The notes under the pieces: generated by a model
The model's input: only the letters and a program-made list of their open reading frames with translations
Told to the model about the DNA's origin: nothing
Database searches by the model: none
In this document: positions 34,391 to 41,393 of the stretch, in pieces
Layout: every line of letters begins with the position of its first letter
How positions within the stretch are numbered: the stretch's first letter is position 1
Made by a program: the position numbers and the translations under genes
From: an uncultured Microbacterium sp.
Lineage (GTDB): Bacteria > Actinomycetota > Actinomycetes > Actinomycetales > Microbacteriaceae
Reading direction: 5' to 3'
Length of the DNA: 64,000 nt
Assembly (NCBI RefSeq): GCF_947632095.1
Contig: NZ_CANROA010000004.1
Coordinates: 30,408 to 94,407, forward strand

Positions 34391-35014
34391 ATGCCCGCCG
34401 AACGCCTGCACCTCGTCCGTCACGGCGAGGTCCACAACCCCGACCGCATCCTCTACGGGCGCCTGCCGCACTATCGGCTCAGCGATGCCGGGCGGCAGAT
34501 GGCCCGCGCTGCCGCCGAGCACGTGGCATCCCTCGGCCGACCCGTGACCGAGCTGCGCTGCTCGCCGCTGCAGCGCACGCAGGAATCGGCCGAGCCGTTC
34601 ACCGAGATCTTCGGTCTGGATGCTGCACTCGATGAGCGCATCATCGAACCCGCGAACGTGTTCGAGGGAACGAACATGCGCCGGTCGCTGCGCAATCCGC
34701 GCAACTGGTGGCATCTGCGCAAGCCCTCCCAGCCCAGCTGGGGCGAGGCGTACGTCTCGATCGCCGACCGCATGGAACGGGCGATGGACAGCGCCTGGGA
34801 TGAGACGCCGAACGGCGATGTCGTGCTCGTCTCGCACCAGGCCCCGATCTGGATCACGCACCTGCACATGGCCGGGCTCAAGCTGCGGCACGACCCCCGC
34901 ACCCGCCGCTGCGCCCTGTCGAGCGTCACCTCCTTCGAGCGCGTCGGAGACGTGTGGCGCGAGGTCGACTACGCCGAACCCGCCGCGGCCGGCATCGACC
35001 TCGGCGCGGTGTGA
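34391..35014 (+). CDS. Histidine phosphatase family protein (cytochrome c maturation locus)
   Basis: Phosphoglycerate mutase-like phosphatase of 207 residues with the phospho-acceptor motif LVRHGEV (His at about residue 11), SPLQRTQESAEPF, and the second catalytic His in LVSHQAPIW (about residue 154). It heads the resA-ccdA-resB-ccsB cluster, the same order as Rv0525-Rv0529 in Mycobacterium tuberculosis, so a link to haem or cytochrome c assembly is suggested by conserved context; substrate unknown. Confidence 0.9.
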   Translation: MPAERLHLVRHGEVHNPDRILYGRLPHYRLSDAGRQMARAAAEHVASLGRPVTELRCSPLQRTQESAEPFTEIFGLDAALDERIIEPANVFEGTNMRRSLRNPRNWWHLRKPSQPSWGEAYVSIADRMERAMDSAWDETPNGDVVLVSHQAPIWITHLHMAGLKLRHDPRTRRCALSSVTSFERVGDVWREVDYAEPAAAGIDLGAV

Positions 35015-35045
35015 TTCACCCAGATCCCGCATAGATTCCGCGACG

Positions 35046-35051
35046 TAGACT
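35046..35051 (+). promoter_or_regulatory. -10 element, resA-like gene (leaderless)
   Basis: TAGACT, six bases, then the GTG at 35058. Confidence 0.5.
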
Positions 35052-35057
35052 GGGTTC

Positions 35058-35699
35058 GTGCCTCTCGTATCGACGATTCGTCACGGCCGTCCCTCCCGCT
35101 CGAGCGCTGCGCGCCGGGTGGCCGCAGGTGCGCTCGCCGCTGTCTTCGCCGTCGCCTTGACGGCATGCGCCCCCGATCCGGTCGCCGAGCAGTACCTCGC
35201 CGGCGACGGCAAGGGCTACATCTCGGCGAAGTTCACGGTCATCGAGATCGAGCCCGAAGACCGCGGCGAGCCCGTGGCCTTCGCCGGTGTCACGGAGAAC
35301 GGCGACGCCTTCGACAGCGCCGACATCGCCGGCGACGTGACGGTCGTGAACTTCTGGTACGCCGGATGCGCGCCCTGCCGCGTCGAGGCGGGAGACCTCG
35401 AAGAGGTCTGGCAGAAGTATTCCGACGACGATGTGTCGTTCATCGGCATCAACATCTACGACCAGCCCGATACGGCGAAGGCGTTCGCCGAGGATTACGG
35501 CATCACCTACCCGAGCCTCATCGACGTCGACAGCGGCGACGCGAAGCTCGCCTTCGCCCGTGCAACCCCGATCAACGCGACGCCCACGACCCTGGTGCTC
35601 GACAAGCAGGGCCGTGTCGCTGCCCGCATCATCGGGCAGCTGGAAGGTGCCAGCGTGCTCTCGACGCTCGTCAAGGATGTGCTCGAGGAGAGCGCGTGA
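35058..35699 (+). CDS. resA: ResA/TlpA-like thiol-disulfide oxidoreductase
   Basis: Membrane-anchored extracytoplasmic thioredoxin that reduces apocytochrome c haem-binding cysteines. It is 213 residues, GTG start at 35058. An N-terminal signal with AAVFAVALTACAP (possible lipobox, Cys near 36) is followed by a TlpA domain with active site WYAGCAPCRVE (Cys-Ala-Pro-Cys at about residues 104-107) and cis-Pro in INATPTTLVLD. It receives electrons from CcdA, encoded next; the two genes overlap (GTGA). Confidence 0.93.
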   Translation: MPLVSTIRHGRPSRSSAARRVAAGALAAVFAVALTACAPDPVAEQYLAGDGKGYISAKFTVIEIEPEDRGEPVAFAGVTENGDAFDSADIAGDVTVVNFWYAGCAPCRVEAGDLEEVWQKYSDDDVSFIGINIYDQPDTAKAFAEDYGITYPSLIDVDSGDAKLAFARATPINATPTTLVLDKQGRVAARIIGQLEGASVLSTLVKDVLEESA

Positions 35700-36451
35700 A
35701 CACCGGTGAACTGATCGGCTCGGGCGCCCTCTGGCTCGCCATCCCGGTCGCGATGCTCGCGGGCCTCGTCTCCTTCCTCTCTCCTTGCGTTCTGCCCCTC
35801 GTGCCGGGCTACCTCGGATTCCTCGGCGGATCCGTGGTGACGAACGGCGATTCCGGCCGCAGTGCCCCCGCGGGGCGCGGGCGCCTCGTGCTGGGCGTGC
35901 TCCTGTTCATCCTCGGCTTCAGCGTCGTCTTCATCGCCTTCACCGTGATCGGCGGGACCGCGGCGGTGTTCTTCCTCGAATGGGGCGAGATCATCACCCG
36001 TATTCTCGGCGCGGTGATCATCGGCATGGGCCTCGTCTTCCTCGGCCTCTTCGGCTTCGCACAGCGCGAGGTGCGCCTGCAGGTCGGGTCGAAGACCGGC
36101 CTCATCGGCGCGCCGCTTCTGGGCTTCGCCCTCGGCATCGGCTGGGCGCCCTGCATCGGCCCGACGCTCGCCGCCATCACGAGCGTCGCGTGGACGATCG
36201 GCGACCCCTGGCGGGCCGGATTCCTCGGCCTGGCCTACAGCCTGGGCCTTGGCATCCCCTTCCTGCTCGTCGCCCTCGGCTTCGGCTGGGCCACGAAGAC
36301 CATCGGATTCCTGCGCCGCCACATCCGCATCGTGAACATCATCGGCGGTGCGCTGCTCATCGCCCTCGGCCTGCTCATGGTGACGGGGCTGTGGACCGAG
36401 ATCATGTCGCGCCTGACGGCGGTGATGGGCAGTGTCAACCTCCCGCTCTGA
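35696..36451 (+). CDS. ccdA: Cytochrome c biogenesis protein CcdA
   Basis: Membrane protein of 251 residues that carries reducing equivalents from cytosolic thioredoxin to ResA. It has six hydrophobic segments in two inverted halves; the reactive cysteines lie in FLSPCVLPLVPGYLGF (about residue 26) and GIGWAPCIGPTLAAI (about residue 147), as in all CcdA proteins. GTG start overlaps the resA stop, and its end overlaps resB by 20 bp, so the order resA-ccdA-resB is one translationally linked unit. Confidence 0.96.
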   Translation: MNTGELIGSGALWLAIPVAMLAGLVSFLSPCVLPLVPGYLGFLGGSVVTNGDSGRSAPAGRGRLVLGVLLFILGFSVVFIAFTVIGGTAAVFFLEWGEIITRILGAVIIGMGLVFLGLFGFAQREVRLQVGSKTGLIGAPLLGFALGIGWAPCIGPTLAAITSVAWTIGDPWRAGFLGLAYSLGLGIPFLLVALGFGWATKTIGFLRRHIRIVNIIGGALLIALGLLMVTGLWTEIMSRLTAVMGSVNLPL

Positions 36452-38153
36452 GAACTCCGGCCCTGAAGACAAGAACAAGGATGCTGTGAAAACCGAATCC
36501 ACCGATCCGCTGCGGCCCTCCGACCACGTCGACAACGACGGCGGAGCGGTCATCCAGCCCCGCCTGGGTCTCGTCGGGTGGCTGCGCTGGGGCTGGCGTC
36601 AGCTGACCTCGATGCGAACGGCGATCATCCTGCTGCTCGTGCTGGCCGTCGCGGCCATTCCCGGCTCGATCTTCCCGCAGCGCATGGCCGACCCCAACGG
36701 TGTCACGCAGTGGCAGAGCGAGAACCCCGACCTGTTCCCCGTGCTCGACGCGATGGACCTGTTCGACGTCTACCTGTCGCCGTGGTTCTCGGCGATCTAC
36801 CTGCTGCTGTTCATCTCGCTCGTCGGCTGCGTGCTCCCGCGCATCAAGCACCACATCAAGGCCCTGCAGGCGCGGCCGCCCCGCACACCCGCGCGCCTGA
36901 AGCGCCTCGAGGATCACCGCGAGACGACGCGTGAGGCGTCGGATGCCGATGCGGAGGCCGCCCGGTCGATCGAGGTCGCCCAGAAGCAGCTCAAGGCGCT
37001 CGGCTACCGCATCGAACGGTACGACCGGGGGCGCACCTGGTCGGTGTCGGCCGAGCGCGGCTACTGGCGCGAGACCGGCAACCTGCTCTTCCACCTGGCG
37101 CTCGTCGGCGTGCTCATCACGGTCGGCATCGGCGGCAGCTTCGCCTACACGGGCCAGCGCGTTGTCGTCGAGGGGCAGACCTTCGTCAACACCCTGCTCG
37201 ACTACGAATCCATGAACCGCGGGCGCTTCGTCAGCGATGAGGCGCTCGAGCCGTACGCCATGACGCTGAACTCCTTCGACGTCACCTATGAGGAGTACGG
37301 AAGCGCGGCCTCCGGTCAGGCCGGCGGGTTCGCGGCGAATGTCAGCGTGCGCGAAGAGGACGCCACCTGGGACGATGCGGTGCGGGTCAACCACCCGCTC
37401 GACATCGCCGGAGACAAGATCTATCTCCTCGGCAACGGATACGCGCCGACCATCACAGTGCGCAACGCCGATGACGAGATCGTCTTCCGCAACTCGGTCC
37501 CGTTCCTCCCGCAGGACACCAACCTCACCTCGCTCGGCGTCATCAAGGTCACCGACGGCATGCCCGAGCAGCTCGGCATCGCCGCGTTCTTCTACCCGAC
37601 CGTCGCCCAGCTCGAGTCCGGGGCGTACACCTCGATCTACGGCGATCTGTACAACCCCGTGCTGACGCTGCGCGTCTACGAGGGCGACCTCGGCATCGAC
37701 GGCGGAACGCCCCGCTCGGTGTACGTGCTCGACACCGAGGAGCTCACGCCGATCGTCGGCGACGGCAGCGGCGTCGAATCGATCGAGCTGCAGCCCGGCG
37801 AGACGGCAGAGCTGCCCGATGGGCGAGGAACCGTCACCTTCGAGAACGAGGCCCCGGCCGGTTCGACCGACTACCTCGACTCCGTGAAACGGTTCGCCTC
37901 GCTGCAGATCCACCACGATGCATCCGCCGTCTGGGTGCTGGTCTTCGCGCTGCTCGCCCTCGCCGGACTGATGATCGCCCTCTTCGTGCCCCGCCGGCGC
38001 ATGTGGGTCAAGGCCACCGCCGAGGACGGCGCGATCACCCTCGAGTACGCGGGCCTCGCCCGCGGTGAGGATCCGACGCTCGCCGCCGCCGTCGACGACC
38101 TCGCCGCCGGCCACGCACGGCTCCTCGATTCCGCAGAAACCCCCCGAAAGTAG
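36432..38153 (+). CDS. resB: Cytochrome c biogenesis protein ResB
   Basis: One half of the system II haem handling and cytochrome c synthetase complex, with CcsB. It is 573 residues from GTG 36432, with a charged cytoplasmic start, transmembrane helices at about residues 57-75, 110-130 and 215-235, a long external domain (about residues 240-490) and a final helix (about residues 500-520, ASAVWVLVFALLALAGLMIAL). LTSMRTAIILLLVLAVAAIPGS is the typical first ResB helix. Its TAG stop is also the first half of the next gene's -10 box. Confidence 0.95.
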   Translation: MSTSRSENSGPEDKNKDAVKTESTDPLRPSDHVDNDGGAVIQPRLGLVGWLRWGWRQLTSMRTAIILLLVLAVAAIPGSIFPQRMADPNGVTQWQSENPDLFPVLDAMDLFDVYLSPWFSAIYLLLFISLVGCVLPRIKHHIKALQARPPRTPARLKRLEDHRETTREASDADAEAARSIEVAQKQLKALGYRIERYDRGRTWSVSAERGYWRETGNLLFHLALVGVLITVGIGGSFAYTGQRVVVEGQTFVNTLLDYESMNRGRFVSDEALEPYAMTLNSFDVTYEEYGSAASGQAGGFAANVSVREEDATWDDAVRVNHPLDIAGDKIYLLGNGYAPTITVRNADDEIVFRNSVPFLPQDTNLTSLGVIKVTDGMPEQLGIAAFFYPTVAQLESGAYTSIYGDLYNPVLTLRVYEGDLGIDGGTPRSVYVLDTEELTPIVGDGSGVESIELQPGETAELPDGRGTVTFENEAPAGSTDYLDSVKRFASLQIHHDASAVWVLVFALLALAGLMIALFVPRRRMWVKATAEDGAITLEYAGLARGEDPTLAAAVDDLAAGHARLLDSAETPRK

Positions 38154-38156
38154 ACT
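38151..38156 (+). promoter_or_regulatory. -10 element for ccsB overlapping the resB stop (leaderless)
   Basis: TAGACT, six bases, then the ATG at 38163. The TAG is the resB stop codon, so ccsB may have its own internal promoter within the cluster. Confidence 0.45.
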
Positions 38157-38162
38157 GGGACC

Positions 38163-39128
38163 ATGGACCTCGATTCCCTCTCGATCCTGTTCATCTGGAC
38201 AACGATCGCGATCTACGCCGGCGCGTTCGTCGCCTACGCGTTCGATCTCGCCCGCCGCTCGGAGGTCAGCGCCGATGCGCGCTTCGAGCGCGAGTCCGCA
38301 CTGGTGGGCGCCGGAGCATCCGGTGCGCCGACCGTGCAGGACGCGAAGACGCCCGCCAAACCGCGATACGTCATGGCGCGCATCGGCACGACGCTGACGG
38401 TGATCGCCTTCCTCCTGCACCTGGGAGCGACGGTCATGCGCGGGATCGCGGCCGAGCGCGTGCCGTGGGCCAACCTGTACGAGTTCGCGATGACGGGAAC
38501 GCTCCTCATCGTCTTCGTCTACCTGCTGGTCCTCACCCGGGTCGATCTGCGCTTCCTCGGCACGTTGATCACGGGGCTCGTCGTGATCCTCATGGGCACC
38601 GCGGGGCTGAGCTTCTACGTCGGCGTCGTGCCGCTCCCCGATGCGCTCAAGAGCGTCTGGCTGGTCATCCACGTGTTCGTCGCCTCGCTCGCCACCGCAT
38701 TCTTCGCGCTCGCGTTCGGACTGTCGGTCCTGCAGCTGCTGCAGTCGCGGCGGGAGCGCCGTCTGGCAGAGAAGGCCGAGAAGCCGGGGCTGAAGTTCAT
38801 GAGCACCCTGCCCGGTGCGGAGAAGCTCGAGGGCATGGCGTTCCGTTTCGCGATCGTCGGCTTCATCTTCTGGACCTTCACGCTGATCGCCGGCGCCATC
38901 TGGGCGCAGGACGCCTGGGGCCGCTACTGGGGCTTCGACGTCAAGGAGACCTGGACCTTCATCGTCTGGGTGCTCTACGCCGGATACATCCACGCCCGGG
39001 CCACGCGCGGCTGGCGCGGCAACCCGTCGGCATGGCTGTCGATCGTCGGCTTCAGCGCCGTGATCTTCAACTTCACGATCGTGAACGTGTTCTTCAAGGG
39101 CCTGCACGCGTACAGCGGCCTCAGCTGA
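38163..39128 (+). CDS. ccsB: Cytochrome c biogenesis protein CcsB/CcsA (haem export and ligation)
   Basis: Membrane protein of 321 residues that, with ResB, moves haem across the membrane and joins it to apocytochrome c. The haem-binding tryptophan-rich WWD region is AQDAWGRYWGFDVKETWTF (about residues 249-267), and external histidines are seen in VWLVIHVF and GYIHARAT. Eight hydrophobic segments. Last gene of the cluster; a perfect 15-bp hairpin follows. Confidence 0.95.
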   Translation: MDLDSLSILFIWTTIAIYAGAFVAYAFDLARRSEVSADARFERESALVGAGASGAPTVQDAKTPAKPRYVMARIGTTLTVIAFLLHLGATVMRGIAAERVPWANLYEFAMTGTLLIVFVYLLVLTRVDLRFLGTLITGLVVILMGTAGLSFYVGVVPLPDALKSVWLVIHVFVASLATAFFALAFGLSVLQLLQSRRERRLAEKAEKPGLKFMSTLPGAEKLEGMAFRFAIVGFIFWTFTLIAGAIWAQDAWGRYWGFDVKETWTFIVWVLYAGYIHARATRGWRGNPSAWLSIVGFSAVIFNFTIVNVFFKGLHAYSGLS

Positions 39129-39164
39129 GTCACGCCGGCGCTGCCTGTCGGCGGCGCCGCGGAG

Positions 39165-39198
39165 GAACCGCCCGGAGACGATGGTCTCCGGGCGGTTC
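39165..39198 (+). terminator. Terminator after the cytochrome c maturation cluster
   Basis: Perfect 15-bp stem (GAACCGCCCGGAGAC and its complement) with a GATG loop, 36 bp after the ccsB stop. Confidence 0.85.
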
Positions 39199-39292
39199 GT
39201 CGTTTCGCCGGGGTGTTGCGCGGTCGGGATGGCGTCATCGGCCGGATGCTGCGGGGGCGCGGGGCACGCGGCATCCGACACCAGCGCAAACA

Positions 39293-39330
39293 GAAGATCC
39301 CCCGGAACGGACGCGTTCCGGGGGATCTTC
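39293..39330 (-). terminator. Terminator after the YhgE/Pip gene
   Basis: Perfect 17-bp stem (GAAGATCCCCCGGAACG and its complement) with a GACG loop, 17 bp beyond the end of the minus-strand gene. Together with 39165-39198 it fills the 219-bp convergent gap. Confidence 0.85.
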
Positions 39331-39347
39331 GGGGAGCGGGGCGGATG

Positions 39348-41393
39348 CTACGCCTGGGCGAGCACCGCCTTCGCGGATGTCGTGCGGCGAAGCGCCACAG
39401 CCAGGGTCGTGACGAGCAGGGCGAGCACCGCCCACACGATGAGCGCGGCTACGGCCGCGCCGTTGCCGGCGATGAGGCCCGTGAACGCGGGAGCGGTGGG
39501 CAGGGCCGCGCTGATCGACATCAGCCAGCCGGGAACCGTGGAGATGAGGCCCGTGGCGACGGCGACCACGCCGACCAGGGCGCTGACCCAGCGGCCGATC
39601 CCACCGAAGACGGCGACGAGGGCCTGGTTGACGGCGGCGAAGGCCACACCGGCCACGACGGCGGTTCCGGCGAAGGCCCACCAGGCGCCCGCGTCGTACT
39701 TCGCGACGAACTGCACGATGAGTGCCACGAGCACGCCCTGGCCGGCGCCGAGGAGAGCCGCCGGGGCGAACGCGCGCAGCGTCAGGGCGGCCGACGAACG
39801 ACGCGAGGTCAGCGTGCGGGCGGTGTGCGCGCGCATCACGAGGAACGAGGCCAGGCCGCCGAACCACAGGGCCACGGCTGCGAGCAGCGGGATCGCGGTC
39901 GGTCCGAAGATCGTGCTGCCTCCCGCGTTGGACGACACCGGGTCGGCGATCACGGAGGCGATCGACGTCGACTCCTCGTCGCTGAACGAGGGGAGCTGCT
40001 CGGAGGCCGTGCGCAGGCCCCCGGCGAGGTCGCCGGTTCCCGTAGCGAGGGTGTCGAGGCCCTCGGCCAGGGTCGTCGCGCCGTCGGAGAGCTGGGTGGC
40101 GCCGTCGGAGAGCTGCGCCGCGCCGGTGGAGAGCTGGCCCGCGCCGGATGCGATGCCGCCGGCACCGGTGGCGAGCTCATTGGCTCCGTACTGGGACTGA
40201 TCAACCCCATCCGCCAACTGCCCGAGGGCCCCGGCGAGCGTGGTCGCGCCGGTCCCCGCGGTGCGCAGCTGCGCTGCGATGGTCGCGGTTGCCTCAGTGT
40301 TCAGCTGCGCGAGTCCACCCGCGGTGCCTGCGGCAGCGAGTGATGCGCTTTCGGCGCCGCCCTGCAGTGCGGGCAGTGAGGCGGAGATCTCCTGCAGGCC
40401 GATGCAGACGGGATCGGTGTCCTCTCGACCGGTGCAGGCGGCGAGCAGGTCGTCGAGGCCAGCCGCCAGGTCATCGACGCCGGCTTTCACGCCGGCGGTC
40501 GCTTGCTGAGCTCCGCTGGCGGCGGTGCTCAGCTCGGCGGGGACGAGACCGGACGCTTCGAGCCCCGTAGCGCCGTCGGTCAGCCCCTTCCCGAGGGTTG
40601 CGGCGCCGGACTGAGCGTCGCGCGTACCGCCGGCGATTGTCCCCAGGCCGGAGGCGAGTTCCGTCGCGCCGGAGCTGAGCTGCATGGCGCCCGAGCCCAG
40701 TTCGCTCGCCCCGCTGCCGAGCTGGGTGGCGCCGTCGGCGAGCTGGGAGGCTCCGCCGGGGAGCTCTGCTGCGCCATCGGCTGCGGTCCGGGCGCCGTCG
40801 GCGAGTTCGAGGGCGCCGGAGGCGGCTTCGCCGATCTGGTCGCCGAGTGTCGTGAAGCCGACCAGCACGTTCTCCAGCGTCGCCTCCGAGAGCATCGTGC
40901 CGAGGCTGGAGGCAGCAGCGGAGGCGATCTGAGACGTGATGAGGTCGTCGGCGATGAGGGCGTCGTCGGGCGTGGTGACCGAGATGGTCGCCTGCTTTGC
41001 GGTGCCCTCTCCGGTGAACGCCTGCCCGGCCGAGGTCGCTGCCGCCGAGAACTCGGCGGGGATCGTCACGACGGCCTGGTACTTGCCGGTGGCGAGGCCG
41101 TCTGCGGCATCGTCCTCGTTGGAGATGACCCAGGTGAGGTTGGAGTCGAGATCGTCCGAGCCCTCGACGAGGCCCGAGGACAGCTGGCGTCCGAGCGGGG
41201 TGTACTGGTCGTCGATCGTGACCGGCTCGTCGAGGTTCACGATCGCGGCGGTCATGCTGTCGAGACGCTCGGTCGGGTTCTGCAGTGCGGCGACGAGGAT
41301 GCCGCCGATGATCGCCGGCAGCAGCAGCACGCCGAGCAGCGTCAACCAGGTGACGGGCTTGCGGGAGCGGGCGCGTTCGATGGGGAGAGTCAT
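39348..41393 (-). CDS. YhgE/Pip-family membrane protein
   Basis: Membrane protein of 681 residues. One N-terminal helix (VTWLTLLGVLLLPAIIGGIL), a large external region, then five helices at about residues 500-670. The external region holds two runs of a short repeat of the form G-A-x-x-L-x-x-G (about residues 198-250 and 395-450), the coiled or solenoid-like signature of YhgE/Pip phage-infection-protein homologues and of ABC-2-type transport relatives. Its start overlaps the stop of the MMPL gene, so the two are co-expressed. Role in export or envelope maintenance is inferred. Confidence 0.87.
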   Translation of the reverse strand: MTLPIERARSRKPVTWLTLLGVLLLPAIIGGILVAALQNPTERLDSMTAAIVNLDEPVTIDDQYTPLGRQLSSGLVEGSDDLDSNLTWVISNEDDAADGLATGKYQAVVTIPAEFSAAATSAGQAFTGEGTAKQATISVTTPDDALIADDLITSQIASAAASSLGTMLSEATLENVLVGFTTLGDQIGEAASGALELADGARTAADGAAELPGGASQLADGATQLGSGASELGSGAMQLSSGATELASGLGTIAGGTRDAQSGAATLGKGLTDGATGLEASGLVPAELSTAASGAQQATAGVKAGVDDLAAGLDDLLAACTGREDTDPVCIGLQEISASLPALQGGAESASLAAAGTAGGLAQLNTEATATIAAQLRTAGTGATTLAGALGQLADGVDQSQYGANELATGAGGIASGAGQLSTGAAQLSDGATQLSDGATTLAEGLDTLATGTGDLAGGLRTASEQLPSFSDEESTSIASVIADPVSSNAGGSTIFGPTAIPLLAAVALWFGGLASFLVMRAHTARTLTSRRSSAALTLRAFAPAALLGAGQGVLVALIVQFVAKYDAGAWWAFAGTAVVAGVAFAAVNQALVAVFGGIGRWVSALVGVVAVATGLISTVPGWLMSISAALPTAPAFTGLIAGNGAAVAALIVWAVLALLVTTLAVALRRTTSAKAVLAQA

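Noticed and set aside
36435..39281. A 948-codon open frame on the minus strand
   Set aside because: Antisense to resB and ccsB, whose membrane and haem motifs are clear.
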